Counted from the stretch's first letter, positions 1-9,923 are shown. The stretch is DNA of 64,000 bases from Mucilaginibacter_A sp964251965 (GCA_964251965.1 CAXULQ010000012.1:21632-85631), one strand, 5' to 3'. Numbers and translations: made by a program. Notes: generated by a model from the sequence alone, not told the origin.

Positions 1-129
1 AAATTAAATTACAATTTACCTAAACAGGTTGATAATCAGTACAAGAAGTGATTATGTTAATCAAATGATTAACTTTTATAAAACATATGAGTTATTTTGT
101 GATTTAATAAGCATCATCAATAAAATTTT

Positions 130-1479
130 ATGCGTTTTCTTATTGTTTTAAGTTGTTATATCCTGTTTTCTATATCTTATTGTCCGGCACTTTTAAAAGC
201 ACAAACCCGCGCAGATTCGCTTCCTCCGGTAGTTTCTTTGCAAGAATGTATCCGTTATGCTTTAAAAAATCAGCCTTTAATTAAGCAAGCGGCAATTGAT
301 GAAGAAATTAATGAACGGAACATTGGCATTGCTTTATCGGCCTGGCTTCCGCAAATTAACGCTTCCGGTTCTTATCAGCATTATTTTCAGCTTCCATCTT
401 CCACCATTATCAACGGTGCAGGCAATTCGGTAATTACACCGCTTGGTGTTAACAATACTTCCGTTTTGGGCTTAGGTGCAAGTCAAACCATCTACAACAA
501 CGATGTTTTACTTGCTTCGCGGGCGGCCAGGTTTTCCAGGGAATATTACAAGCAAAACACGGTAAGCAGTCAGATTAATGTGGTTTCTGATGTAAGCAAA
601 GCTTTTTACAGCCTGTTGCTTTCACAAAAACAACTGGATATTATTGATGAAAACATTGTTAGGCTGAGAAGAGCTTTGAAAGATGCATACCAGCAATATC
701 AGGCGGGCGTTGTAGATAAAATAGATTATAAACAGGCAACTATCGCTTTAAACAATGAATTGGCTACGCGAAAACAAACACTGGAAACGATAAAATCTAA
801 CGTAGCTACTTTAAAAGAGTTAATGGGTAATGCAGATAACCGCAGTATCAATCCGGTTTATGATAGTGTTGCCTTGTCACGGGAAATTGCAGTTGATACC
901 AACGTAACAGCAAATCCGAATAATCGTATTGAATACCAATTATTGGAAACTACAAAATCGCTACAAACTTTAAACATTGGTTATTACCGTTATGGGTTTT
1001 TGCCCTCTGTTTCGGCTTTTGGCAATTATAACTTGTCGTATTTAAACAACCAGTTTTCTAATTTGTACAGTCGCTCTTACCCTAATTCTTATGCAGGATT
1101 GAGCGTATCTATTCCAATTTTTCAGGGAACCAAACGTCTGCAAAATTTAAGCAGGGCAAAATTGGAAGTCAGCCGTGCAGACTTAGATTTGGTCAATACC
1201 AGGAATGTAATCAACACACAAGTTACACAGGCTTTGGCCAGTTATAAAAGCAACTATACCGAACTGGTTACGCAGCAACAGAATATTACCCTGGCAAAAG
1301 AAGTATATAACGTAGTTTTCCTGCAATACCGGGAAGGCATCAAAACTTATCTAGATGTGATTGTTGCACAATCGGATCTGCGCACTTCAGAAATAAATTA
1401 TAACAACGCTTTGTTTACCGTGCTTTCCAGTAAAATAGATTTACAAAAAGCATTAGGCAATCTACAAGTTAATCCATAA
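130..1479 (+). CDS. TolC-family outer membrane efflux protein
   Basis: Outer membrane channel subunit of a tripartite RND pump. The 449-residue protein begins with a hydrophobic signal sequence ending near residue 24 and then carries two outer-membrane-efflux repeats (about 40-230 and 250-440), rich in the Q/N/A-type helices of the periplasmic tunnel. Length matches the TolC/OprM family. It is the first gene of an operon: the adaptor starts 6 bp downstream and the inner membrane pump follows. The ATG at 130 sits right after an AT-rich leader with no strong Shine-Dalgarno, which is usual for Bacteroidota. The substrate cannot be told from sequence; the HAE1-type partner suggests drugs or other hydrophobic compounds. 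Confidence 0.92.
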   Translation: MRFLIVLSCYILFSISYCPALLKAQTRADSLPPVVSLQECIRYALKNQPLIKQAAIDEEINERNIGIALSAWLPQINASGSYQHYFQLPSSTIINGAGNSVITPLGVNNTSVLGLGASQTIYNNDVLLASRAARFSREYYKQNTVSSQINVVSDVSKAFYSLLLSQKQLDIIDENIVRLRRALKDAYQQYQAGVVDKIDYKQATIALNNELATRKQTLETIKSNVATLKELMGNADNRSINPVYDSVALSREIAVDTNVTANPNNRIEYQLLETTKSLQTLNIGYYRYGFLPSVSAFGNYNLSYLNNQFSNLYSRSYPNSYAGLSVSIPIFQGTKRLQNLSRAKLEVSRADLDLVNTRNVINTQVTQALASYKSNYTELVTQQQNITLAKEVYNVVFLQYREGIKTYLDVIVAQSDLRTSEINYNNALFTVLSSKIDLQKALGNLQVNP

Positions 1480-1485
1480 GCTAAT

Positions 1486-2622
1486 ATGAAAATTAAATAT
1501 ATAGTACTGGCCTTTGCTGTGGCAACAGGTTTTGCATCTTGTTCTAAATCAAATAAAAAAGATACTACACAACCGCCAACACCGGTAAGTGTAGTAGCTG
1601 CTGAAAAAACAGACGCAGTTTATTACGACCAGTTTCCCGGAACGGTTGTGGCTTTAAACCGTGTGGACCTGCGCGCACAAGTAAGCGGTTTTATAACCGG
1701 TATTTTTTTTAAGGAAGGTGAAGTTGTAACAAAAGGAAAGGTTTTATACGAGATTGACCGCCGGACTTTCGAAGCAGCTTTATTGCAAGCGCAAGCAAAC
1801 TTGCTGAGTGCCAAAGCCAGCTTAAACCGGGCACAAAAAGATGCAGACCGATACACGCAATTAGCACAGCAAGATGCTGTGGCAAGGCAAATATTAGACA
1901 ATGCCATTGCCACTTTAGAAACCAGCAAAAGCCAGGTGGCAGCCTCTGCGGCGGCGGTATCTGCAGCAAAAACTAATTTAAGTTATGCTGTTATCCGTGC
2001 CCCTTTTACCGGCAGAATTGGTATTTCGCAAGTAAAATTAGGTGCACAAATTGGTGCAGGTTCTACTTTGCTCAATACCATTTCCAGCGAAAACCCAATT
2101 GCGGTAGATTTTGTGGTAGATGAAAGTAAAATCCCACGATTTAATAAATTACAGGATAAAGTAATTAAGTCAGACTCGACGTTTATGGTAGAACTATCCG
2201 CAGGAGAAGTTTATAAGCATCCGGGAAAAATTGTGGTGATTGACCGCGGGGTGGATAACCAGACCGGAACAATAAAAGTGCGCATTCGTTTTCCAAACCC
2301 TAAAAAGGAACTGGTGGACGGAATGAGCTGTGTATTAAAAGTTTTAAACCAGGAATCTGGCAACCAGGTTGTGGTTCCGAACAAAGCACTGGTTGAACAA
2401 ATGGGCGAATACTTCGTTTTTGTAGCCCAAGGCGATACAGTTGCAAAGCAGCAAAAAATAAAAACCGGCCCCAAAGTAAGTGATAAAATTGTAGTGCTAA
2501 ACGGAGTTAAAGAAGGCGACAAAATTATCACCGAAGGCATAAACCGTTTGCGCGACGGCGGTAAAATTACTTTAGGCCAGCCTAAGCCACCAGCGGCAGA
2601 TGGCAAACAGTCAGCAAAATAA
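1486..2622 (+). CDS. RND efflux periplasmic adaptor (AcrA/MexA type) lipoprotein
   Basis: Membrane fusion protein that bridges the RND pump and the TolC channel. The N-terminus has a lipobox with Cys19 (FASC). A lipoyl-like half motif lies near residues 60-95, followed by an Ala/Gln/Lys-rich alpha-helical hairpin (about 95-165), the second lipoyl half (about 170-195), then beta-barrel and membrane-proximal domains to about residue 360. Its 378 residues are typical. It lies 6 bp after the TolC gene and 22 bp before the pump gene, so the three are almost certainly one transcript. Family assignment is secure; substrate is not. Confidence 0.93.
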   Translation: MKIKYIVLAFAVATGFASCSKSNKKDTTQPPTPVSVVAAEKTDAVYYDQFPGTVVALNRVDLRAQVSGFITGIFFKEGEVVTKGKVLYEIDRRTFEAALLQAQANLLSAKASLNRAQKDADRYTQLAQQDAVARQILDNAIATLETSKSQVAASAAAVSAAKTNLSYAVIRAPFTGRIGISQVKLGAQIGAGSTLLNTISSENPIAVDFVVDESKIPRFNKLQDKVIKSDSTFMVELSAGEVYKHPGKIVVIDRGVDNQTGTIKVRIRFPNPKKELVDGMSCVLKVLNQESGNQVVVPNKALVEQMGEYFVFVAQGDTVAKQQKIKTGPKVSDKIVVLNGVKEGDKIITEGINRLRDGGKITLGQPKPPAADGKQSAK

Positions 2623-2644
2623 ATTCTAAAAATATACAGCAATT

Positions 2645-5600
2645 ATGATTGCAGAAACTTTTATAAAAAGGCCGGTTACCGCTATTGTTATTTCTTTAGT
2701 GATTGTAATTGTAGGGATGTTGGCCATGAGCACTTTACCTATCGGCCAATATCCGGAAATTACGCCGCCTACTGTTCAAATTACGGGTACTTATACCGGT
2801 GCCGATGCACAAACGGTAGAGCAAACGGTGGCTACACCGGTCGAAGTCCAGGTAAACGGAACGCCGGGCATGACTTACTTAACCAGTAACAGTACCAGCA
2901 ACGGACAGATGACCATGACGGCTAACTTTGAAGTTGGTACTGATATTAATATCGCTACTTTGGATGTCCAAAACCGGGTTAGTATCGCCGAACCGACTTT
3001 ACCACAGGAAGTACAGCGTTTGGGTTTAACGGTGCGTAAAAGAAACCCAAGTATTTTAATGCTGGTAGCCCTTTTCTCGCCTAAGGGCACTCATGGCGTT
3101 ACTTTTTTGGATAATTATACTAACGTATTTTTAAAAGATGCTTTAGGCAGGACCAAAGGTGTGGGCGATATTTTTACCCGTGCCGATGATTTCAGTATGC
3201 GTGTTTGGCTAAAACCAGATAAACTGGCACAACTTGGCATTACCGCAACTGATGTTACCGCTGCCTTGCAGGAACAAAACTTACAAGTTGCCGCAGGTAC
3301 AGTTGGGGCACCGCCGCAACGTAAGGTACAAGCTTTTGAATATACCGTTTTTGTTAAAGGCCGTTTGGTAAAGCCGGAAGAGTTTGGAAACGTAATTGTA
3401 AAAACCAATCCAACAACCGGGACAGTAGTTTATTTAAAAGACGTAGCCCGTTTAGAATTAGGTAAGTTTAACTATACCGGTAATTCTTTTGTAGATGGAA
3501 AAAGGGCATCTTATTTGTTGATTTATCAGGCTCCGGGCAGTAACGCGCTTTCTACCGCTGAAGGTGTTTACGCACAGTTAGAAGAACTAAAAAAACAGTT
3601 TCCGGCAGATGTGGATTATGTTGTGCCTTTCGAATCCGTAACCGTTGTTCAGGTATCGGTACACGAGGTAATTATAACGCTGGTTATCGCGCTGATACTG
3701 GTAATTGTGGTGGTTTATCTTTTCCTGCAAAGCTGGCGTGCTACTTTAATTCCGGTGCTGGCTATCCCGGTTTCTATTATCGGTACATTTATATTTTTTA
3801 TCCCGCTCGGCTTCACCATAAACACCTTAACACTTTTTGGTTTTGTGCTCGCAATAGGTATTGTGGTGGATGATGCCATTGTAGTGGTAGAAGCGGTGCA
3901 GCATTACATGGACGAGCAAGGTATGTCGCCAGCCGATGCAACTTTACATGCCATGCGCGATATTTCTGCACCGGTAATTGCTATCGCTTTAATCCTTGCG
4001 GCAGTATTTGTTCCGGTTGGTTTTATCCCCGGAATTGTAGGTCGATTGTATCAGCAATTTGCCATTACCATTGCTATTTCGGTATTGATTTCTGCTTTCG
4101 TAGCCTTGTCTCTAACCCCAGCTTTGTGTACATTAATTTTGAAACCGGTAGATAAAGAAGGAAAAAAAGGCAACTCCTGGCTCGACCGATTTTTTAACTG
4201 GTTCAATACCAAGTTTGATAAAATCACCAACAAATACCGCAATGGTGTAGATACAGGCATCAATCATTCCAAATTAGTCATTATTTTCCTGGTTTGCCTT
4301 ATTGTGGGTACAATCCTACTTTTTGAAAGTAAGCCGACAGGTTTTATTCCAACAGAAGATGACGGCCGGGTTTATATTACATTTGATCTGCCTGAAGCAT
4401 CATCCAGCACCAGAACAGTTGCTGTGTTGCAACGAATGATGGGGATTTTAGACAGTGTAAAAGGCGTTGGCCATTACGCTGCACTCGGAGGCTTAAACGC
4501 GGTAACTTTTGCTACAAAATCTAACAGTGCAACTATCTTTTGTTCTTTAAAACCTTGGGACCAGCGGACCGATAAAGCGTTGCAGTTAAAAGCTTTGGTG
4601 GCAACCCTTCAGCAAAAATTATCGGTGATAAAAGAAGCAAACGTAGTGGTGATTCCGCCGCCGGCTATTCCCGGTTTAGGTAACACGGCAGGTTTTTCTT
4701 TCATCCTCGAACAAAAAGAACCAAGTGCCGATATTAAAAGCTTTGACAAAGTGCTTCAAAGTTTTACTGCCGAAGTAAACAAGCGGCCCGAGATTTCTAA
4801 AGCCTTTTCTTTCTTTACATCAAGAACTCCTGGTTACCAATTGGAAGTTGATCGGGAAAAAGCAAAAAAATTAGGGGTAACTGTCTCAGATGTTTTTACG
4901 GCTTTGCAAACTTATCTCGGCAGTACCTATGTAAACGACTTTACCATTTACGGCCGTAACTTTAGGGTTGTTGCGCAGGCTGATACTACTTATCGTGGTG
5001 ATATTAAAGACATAGGTCAATATTTTGTACGAAACCGGGCAGGAGGGATGGTGCCTTTAAGCACGTTGACTTCTTATAAAGTAATTGAAAGTGCGCCGCT
5101 TATCTCGCATTATAACTTGTTCCGGTCGGCAGAAATCGACGGTAACCCAGCTGTAGGTTACAGTAGCGGTGATGCTTTAACTGCCTTAAAAGAAGTAGCG
5201 GCCAAAACGATTCCACAAGGTTACGGCTACGAGTTTTCGGGTTTAAGCCGGGAGGAATTGCTTTCAGGTTCTAAAACCATTTACATTTTCGCACTTTCTA
5301 TCCTGTTTGTTTTCCTGTTTCTGGCTGCATTGTACGAAAGCTGGTCTGTACCATTTTCCGTATTACTTTCGGTTCCGGTTGGTGCTTTTGGGGCGATCCT
5401 GATCCTGTTTTTCGTTCCGAAAATAGATAACAACGTTTATGCTCAAATCGGTTTGATCACCTTGATTGGTTTAGCAGCGAAAAATGCAATCCTGATTGTA
5501 GAATTTGCCAAAGAACGGGTGGACAAAGGAATGGATGTTATTGATTCGACCTTGGAAGCAGTAAAGCTGCGTTTACGGCCAATCATCATGACTTCAATGG

Positions 5601-5821
5601 CTTTTATTTTGGGTGTTTTGCCTTTGGTTTTTGCTTCTGGCGCCGGTGCCGAAGCACGAAAAACAATTGGTTTTACCGTATTAGGAGGGATGCTGGCGGC
5701 TACTGCAATGGGTATATTTATTGTTCCCGTGCTTTACGTTACCATAACCAAGTTTGCTTATGGCAAAAAGAAGCTGGAAGAAATGAAGGCAAATGCCAAA
5801 CCAGAAGATCAGCAGCATTAA
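2645..5821 (+). CDS. RND multidrug efflux permease (HAE1/AcrB type)
   Basis: Inner membrane proton/substrate antiporter of the pump, 1058 residues, the full length for AcrB-like proteins. The N-terminus has the typical FIKRPV start and the first membrane helix. The TM4 proton-relay acids are visible in GIVVDDAIVVVE (about residues 400-412), and the TM10 lysine in LIGLAAKNAILIVEFA (about 945-960). Two large periplasmic loops follow TM1 and TM7. It ends the operon, and 13 bp after its stop begins a 21-bp perfect inverted repeat that should terminate transcription. Full length and intact motifs suggest a working pump, unlike the truncated metal RND gene at 55174-57414. Confidence 0.96.
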   Translation: MIAETFIKRPVTAIVISLVIVIVGMLAMSTLPIGQYPEITPPTVQITGTYTGADAQTVEQTVATPVEVQVNGTPGMTYLTSNSTSNGQMTMTANFEVGTDINIATLDVQNRVSIAEPTLPQEVQRLGLTVRKRNPSILMLVALFSPKGTHGVTFLDNYTNVFLKDALGRTKGVGDIFTRADDFSMRVWLKPDKLAQLGITATDVTAALQEQNLQVAAGTVGAPPQRKVQAFEYTVFVKGRLVKPEEFGNVIVKTNPTTGTVVYLKDVARLELGKFNYTGNSFVDGKRASYLLIYQAPGSNALSTAEGVYAQLEELKKQFPADVDYVVPFESVTVVQVSVHEVIITLVIALILVIVVVYLFLQSWRATLIPVLAIPVSIIGTFIFFIPLGFTINTLTLFGFVLAIGIVVDDAIVVVEAVQHYMDEQGMSPADATLHAMRDISAPVIAIALILAAVFVPVGFIPGIVGRLYQQFAITIAISVLISAFVALSLTPALCTLILKPVDKEGKKGNSWLDRFFNWFNTKFDKITNKYRNGVDTGINHSKLVIIFLVCLIVGTILLFESKPTGFIPTEDDGRVYITFDLPEASSSTRTVAVLQRMMGILDSVKGVGHYAALGGLNAVTFATKSNSATIFCSLKPWDQRTDKALQLKALVATLQQKLSVIKEANVVVIPPPAIPGLGNTAGFSFILEQKEPSADIKSFDKVLQSFTAEVNKRPEISKAFSFFTSRTPGYQLEVDREKAKKLGVTVSDVFTALQTYLGSTYVNDFTIYGRNFRVVAQADTTYRGDIKDIGQYFVRNRAGGMVPLSTLTSYKVIESAPLISHYNLFRSAEIDGNPAVGYSSGDALTALKEVAAKTIPQGYGYEFSGLSREELLSGSKTIYIFALSILFVFLFLAALYESWSVPFSVLLSVPVGAFGAILILFFVPKIDNNVYAQIGLITLIGLAAKNAILIVEFAKERVDKGMDVIDSTLEAVKLRLRPIIMTSMAFILGVLPLVFASGAGAEARKTIGFTVLGGMLAATAMGIFIVPVLYVTITKFAYGKKKLEEMKANAKPEDQQH

Positions 5822-5833
5822 CGTTTATTGATT

Positions 5834-5884
5834 TTTATACGATAAAAGAAGCATCATATTTGAATGCTTCTTTTATCGTATAAA
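5834..5884 (+). terminator. Inverted pair of ATRC elements, 21-bp perfect stem
   Basis: Left arm 5834-5854 and right arm 5864-5884 are exact reverse complements with a 9-base loop. Each arm contains one complete ATRC element (ATGCTTCTTTTATC plus GTATAAA). The structure lies just after the RND permease stop and before the next gene, so it probably terminates the pump operon. The A/T-rich outer arms give a run of U residues after the stem on either strand. Confidence 0.75.
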
Positions 5885-5977
5885 GTATTTTGTTTTTCAT
5901 TAAATACTATTAAATTTATCCTAACAGCTAACCGCATAATCTTTGTATTAGTGCATAGCAAACCTATCTGTTGCGAG

Positions 5978-8137
5978 ATGAAATTTTATAGTGTTTTTAT
6001 AGGATGTTTAATTTTATTTCTGACTACAGTATATGGGCAAGCTTCTCAATGCCCGGAAAATATTGGTTTTGAAACAGGAACTTTAAAAAACTGGCAATGC
6101 TATATTGGATTTGTTGATCCGTCTGGTATTGTTAACGTATCGCCTTCAGCACCTGTTTCAGGCAGGCATACAATATTAAAATATCAGAACAATCAGCTTG
6201 ACCCTTACGGGCAATTTCCAGTTACCTGCCCAAATGGAAGTTTATATTCTTTAAAATTAGGGAATGATCAAACCGGGAAAGAGGCTGAAAGGGTAAGTTA
6301 TACGTTTACTGTGCCTAATAATCAGGCAAATTATAGTATTATTTACAATTACGCTGTTGTATTCCAAAATCCCAACCATGTTAATTATCAACAGCCCAAG
6401 TTTACTGCGGAGGTTTTTGATAATGCCACCAACCAACCCATCAATTGCGGTTCTTTTGAATTTGTTGCTTCGTCTGGTTTACCTGGTTTTCAGAATTCTA
6501 CTTTTGGCAATGGCGTTGTTTATAAACCTTGGGCACCTATTACCATCAATTTATTTGGATATGCCGGTAAAACATTGCGGTTGGAATTTACCACCAATGA
6601 TTGCACAATAGGCGGCCATTTTGGGTATGCTTATATCGATGTAAATGAAAACTGTGCCTCTCCAATTACCGGTAACGTTTACTGCGCAGGAAATTCATTT
6701 GCAAAAATGAGTGCCCCCGCAGGTTTTCAAGAATATTACTGGTACAACGACGATTTCTCAAAATTGCTCGGCACATCAAATACCTTAACCATTTCGCCTG
6801 CACCGCCAGATTTAACACATTATGCTTTGCGGATCGTGCCTTTTCCTGGTTTAGGTTGCGAGGATACACTTTACACGACCATCAATGCTTCAAATGAAGT
6901 GTTGACATTGAAAGTCCAGGATACGATACGCGGTTGCCAATCTGGTGTCAGTTTAAAAGACAAAAGCATTACCAATGGCAGTAGTCCAAATTTAACGTTG
7001 TCTTATTTTACAGATCCCGACGCACAAAGTTATGTTCCAGACCCTACAAGTGTAACTACCAGCGGAACCTATTATATACAGGCTTTTAATGCTACCGGTT
7101 GTTCTGATATTAAGCCAATTGAAGTTAAGTTAGACAATTCTCCTTCAGTCATCATCACCAATCCTGATCCTGTTTGTGCGCCTGCAAAAGTAGATCTCAC
7201 ACAAGCAAAAATTACTGCCGGAAGCAGTGCGGCCTTAACCTATACTTATTGGAAAGATAAAAACATAACAATACCGGTAAAATCACCGCAATTGATAGAT
7301 TCTGCCGGAACTTATTATATCAACGGAACAAATACCATTGGCTGCTCAACCGTTATGCCGGTAACGGTAGTGATGGGCAATTTACCAACGTTGATTGTAA
7401 AAAATGTAGCATCTTGTTTATTCGTTAATTTAACCGATGCTTCTATTACAGCAGGCAGTGATCAAAATTTGACTTTTTCTTATTGGAAAAATATAGATGC
7501 GACTACCGCTTTAACTTCCCCTGATATAGTTACTTCCAGCGGCACTTATTATATTAAAGCAACCAATTCGACAGGCTGTTTTACGATTTCGCCCGTAGTT
7601 GCCCAGGTATTTTCTTTGCCGGTATTTACCGTAAGCAACACTGTTTCTGTTATTTATCCGGCAACGGTAGATTTAACAACAGCTTATACCGGCAGCGATA
7701 CTTTAGCGTACACGTATTGGAAAGATCAGGCTGCTACGGTTGCTTTGGATGATCCAACCGTGATTGATAAAAGTGGGACTTATTACATCAAAGCAACTAA
7801 CAAAGCTGGCTGCATCTTAATTTTGTCGGTTGTAGTTGTAATTAATCCGCCTGCTATAATTAAGATTATTGCACCAAATACGTTTACGCCAAACGGTGAT
7901 GGAACGAACGATTATTTTAAAATTGGCTACGAAGGCATTCTGCAATTAAATTACTTCAAAATTTACAACCGGTACGGACAGCAGGTTTTTGAAACCAAGC
8001 AAATTACCGATTATTGGGACGGCACTTTTAACGGCAGCAAAACCCCAGCCGGCACTTACTATTGGGTTTTGGACGGTGCCGATGCATACCGTAAAGAGCA
8101 CGTTGTAAAGTCTGGTTCGATTACTATAATTCGTTAA
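5978..8137 (+). CDS. T9SS type B sorting domain surface protein with tandem Ig-like repeats
   Basis: Large secreted protein (719 residues from this start). The ATG at 5978 is chosen because it gives a clean signal peptide (residues 1 to about 21, ending VYGQA); an in-frame ATG further upstream would place extra hydrophobic sequence ahead of it and overlap the terminator hairpin. After an N-terminal beta-rich domain come about four tandem repeats of 70-80 residues, each ending in a SGTYYI(K/N)ATN-like segment. The last 90 residues form a gliding-motility C-terminal (CHU_C) domain with APNTFTPNGDGTND, YNRYGQQVFE and PAGTYYW, the type B signal for type IX secretion. Likely exposed on or released from the cell surface. 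Its ligand is unknown. Confidence 0.88.
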   Translation: MKFYSVFIGCLILFLTTVYGQASQCPENIGFETGTLKNWQCYIGFVDPSGIVNVSPSAPVSGRHTILKYQNNQLDPYGQFPVTCPNGSLYSLKLGNDQTGKEAERVSYTFTVPNNQANYSIIYNYAVVFQNPNHVNYQQPKFTAEVFDNATNQPINCGSFEFVASSGLPGFQNSTFGNGVVYKPWAPITINLFGYAGKTLRLEFTTNDCTIGGHFGYAYIDVNENCASPITGNVYCAGNSFAKMSAPAGFQEYYWYNDDFSKLLGTSNTLTISPAPPDLTHYALRIVPFPGLGCEDTLYTTINASNEVLTLKVQDTIRGCQSGVSLKDKSITNGSSPNLTLSYFTDPDAQSYVPDPTSVTTSGTYYIQAFNATGCSDIKPIEVKLDNSPSVIITNPDPVCAPAKVDLTQAKITAGSSAALTYTYWKDKNITIPVKSPQLIDSAGTYYINGTNTIGCSTVMPVTVVMGNLPTLIVKNVASCLFVNLTDASITAGSDQNLTFSYWKNIDATTALTSPDIVTSSGTYYIKATNSTGCFTISPVVAQVFSLPVFTVSNTVSVIYPATVDLTTAYTGSDTLAYTYWKDQAATVALDDPTVIDKSGTYYIKATNKAGCILILSVVVVINPPAIIKIIAPNTFTPNGDGTNDYFKIGYEGILQLNYFKIYNRYGQQVFETKQITDYWDGTFNGSKTPAGTYYWVLDGADAYRKEHVVKSGSITIIR

Positions 8138-8155
8138 AAATTTTTTTATGTTGAA

Positions 8156-8184
8156 TTGATTTTTAAATCAGACTGTTACATTTG
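8156..8184 (+). promoter_or_regulatory. Bacteroidota-type sigma-A promoter for the fluoride riboswitch/clc transcript
   Basis: TTG at 8156-8158, an 18-base spacer, and TACATTTG at 8177-8184 fit the TTG-N17-19-TAnnTTTG promoter of Bacteroidota. Transcription would begin near 8190, just ahead of the riboswitch aptamer at 8198. Confidence 0.65.
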
Positions 8185-8197
8185 TACCAATCAAAAC

Positions 8198-8250
8198 AGG
8201 AAATGGTGTCTTCCTGAACCAACCGCCAATATTGGCTGATGGCCCCTGCA
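8198..8250 (+). ncRNA. Fluoride riboswitch (crcB motif)
   Basis: The leader of the CLC gene contains the fluoride aptamer signature: a short stem AGGAA/TTCCT enclosing ATGGTGTC, then ACCGCC, an AT-rich linker, and GGCTGATGGCCCCTGC. Order and spacing match the crcB-motif consensus. Downstream, CCCTG at 8244-8248 can pair with CAGGG at 8267-8271, a possible expression platform close to the start codon at 8291. The linked gene has CLC-F features, so ligand and gene function agree. Recognised by eye; a covariance model search was not run. Confidence 0.88.
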
Positions 8251-8290
8251 AACAATACTCTTTTTACAGGGTAAAAATTGATATGCAGGC

Positions 8291-9577
8291 ATGTATTCGT
8301 TTAAAAAAATTCCTTCGCATTACTTTGTTTTTCGCCATTTAATTAAGTGGACTTTGTGGATTGCGCCTTTGGCTGCGGCTATTGGTTCTTTGGTTGCCCT
8401 GTTTTTGTGGTTGTTAGACTGGGCAACAAAATTTCGCTTCCAACATCCCGCGATACTGTTTTTACTGCCTGTTTCTGGTGTTGCCATTTATTTTTCATAC
8501 CGTTTTGCCGGGAAGAATGCCGCTACCGGAAATAATTTAATTATTAATGAAATACACCAACCAGGTGGTGGCATACCTTTTCGCATGGCGCCTTTGGTAT
8601 TCATCACAACAATCCTCACCCATTTATTTGGTGGTTCTGCCGGAAGGGAAGGTACGGCCGTACAAATTGGCGGAAGCCTGGCCGGATTACTCGCCAAAAA
8701 AGCAGGATTTAATGAAGCAGATATCAGCGTGATCTTAACTGCCGGGATTGCAGCCGGTTTCGGGGCTGTTTTTGGAACGCCTTTAACCGGTGCTGTTTTT
8801 GCCATGGAAGTTTTGGCAATCGGCCATGTTAAATACAATGCCTTGCTGCCCTGTTTAATGGCAAGTATTATTGCAGATGTAACCTGTTCTGCCTGGGGCA
8901 TTCATCATACAATGTATCAAATTGCCAGCTTTCCTGCTGTACATCAAATTCCTTTTTTTAAGGTTGATGTGTTTTTACTAATTAAAGTAATTATCGCAGG
9001 AATTGCTTTCGGATTAGCAAGCCAGTTCTTTGCAAAACTGACGCATTTTGTACAAAAGATAACTTCACAATACATCAAAGTTAAGTGGCTGGTTCCTGTT
9101 GCTGGCGGCATTACAATTATTGCATTGACTTACTTGTTAAGAACCAGAGATTACCTCGGCATTGGCATTGTTTCCGATCATCCAAACGGCGTTTCTTTAG
9201 TTAACGCTTTCCATGCTGGTGGCGCAAATACTTGGAGCTGGTTCTGGAAAATTCTTTTTACAGCCATTACTTTAGGAACCGGTTTTAAAGGCGGAGAAGT
9301 AACGCCGTTGTTTTTTATCGGCGCTACTTTAGGCAATGTTTTGGCCGTACTTTTTGGTGTTCCGGTTGATTTACTGGCCGGTTTAGGTTTTATTGCCGTT
9401 TTCGCCGGAGCCACCAACACGCCTTTGGCCTGTACCTTAATGGGCGTTGAACTTTTTGGAGGAAGCAATTTATTATATTATGCCATTGCTTGTTTTACCG
9501 CCTATTATTTTAGTGGGAAAAGCGGGATTTATTCATCACAAAGGACGGAGGTTTTTAAGGGTGGAGTAGAAGTGTAA
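8291..9577 (+). CDS. CLC-F type fluoride/proton antiporter (EriC-F)
   Basis: Polytopic CLC-family transporter of 428 residues that most likely exports fluoride. Near residues 80-90 the usual anion-binding GSGIP segment is replaced by GNNLIINEIH, and the gating-glutamate motif reads GGSAGREGT (about 115-123) rather than GREGP, both features of the fluoride-specific CLC branch. GFKGGEVTPLFFIG (about residues 335-350) replaces the canonical GxFxP loop. The fluoride riboswitch immediately upstream strongly supports the assignment. It is a single gene with its own promoter, and its stop lies 4 bp from the convergent HEPN gene with no clear terminator between. Confidence 0.88.
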   Translation: MYSFKKIPSHYFVFRHLIKWTLWIAPLAAAIGSLVALFLWLLDWATKFRFQHPAILFLLPVSGVAIYFSYRFAGKNAATGNNLIINEIHQPGGGIPFRMAPLVFITTILTHLFGGSAGREGTAVQIGGSLAGLLAKKAGFNEADISVILTAGIAAGFGAVFGTPLTGAVFAMEVLAIGHVKYNALLPCLMASIIADVTCSAWGIHHTMYQIASFPAVHQIPFFKVDVFLLIKVIIAGIAFGLASQFFAKLTHFVQKITSQYIKVKWLVPVAGGITIIALTYLLRTRDYLGIGIVSDHPNGVSLVNAFHAGGANTWSWFWKILFTAITLGTGFKGGEVTPLFFIGATLGNVLAVLFGVPVDLLAGLGFIAVFAGATNTPLACTLMGVELFGGSNLLYYAIACFTAYYFSGKSGIYSSQRTEVFKGGVEV

Positions 9578-9581
9578 ATTA

Positions 9582-9923
9582 TTAGCTTTCAGCTTTTATG
9601 ATTTCCAATAATTGCTCGTGAAATTTGGGAATAATTTGTTCAACAACTCCCCAAACAGCCCAAATGTCAACACCAATGTAATCATGAATTAGTTTATCCC
9701 GCATTCCTGCAATTTTCTTCCATTCAATCGCTGGATATTTTGATCGAAATTCTTGCGTTAAATGTTTAGTTGCTTCACCTATAATTTCTAAGTTTCTGAT
9801 GACTGCATCTTGTATAATAGATTTTTTCAAAAACTCATCTTTGTTAATTTTATCTGTATAGTTTCGAATCTTATCGATACAATCCAAAATATGATTTAAA
9901 TAAATGAGTTCGTCTTTCTTCAC
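9582..9923 (-). CDS. HEPN-family ribonuclease toxin (DUF86, HepT-like)
   Basis: Small helical protein (113 residues) with the HEPN RNase signature RX4HXY: Arg75, His80, Tyr82 in RDKLIHDY. It is translated directly after the nucleotidyltransferase at 9920-10219 with a 4-base start/stop overlap, the normal arrangement of HepT/MntA pairs. In characterised pairs the HEPN protein is an RNase toxin and the MNT partner neutralises it by adding AMP to a tyrosine of the RX4HXY motif; both motifs are intact here. Base composition is clearly more AT-rich than the neighbouring clc gene. Confidence 0.87.
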   Translation of the reverse strand: MKKDELIYLNHILDCIDKIRNYTDKINKDEFLKKSIIQDAVIRNLEIIGEATKHLTQEFRSKYPAIEWKKIAGMRDKLIHDYIGVDIWAVWGVVEQIIPKFHEQLLEIIKAES

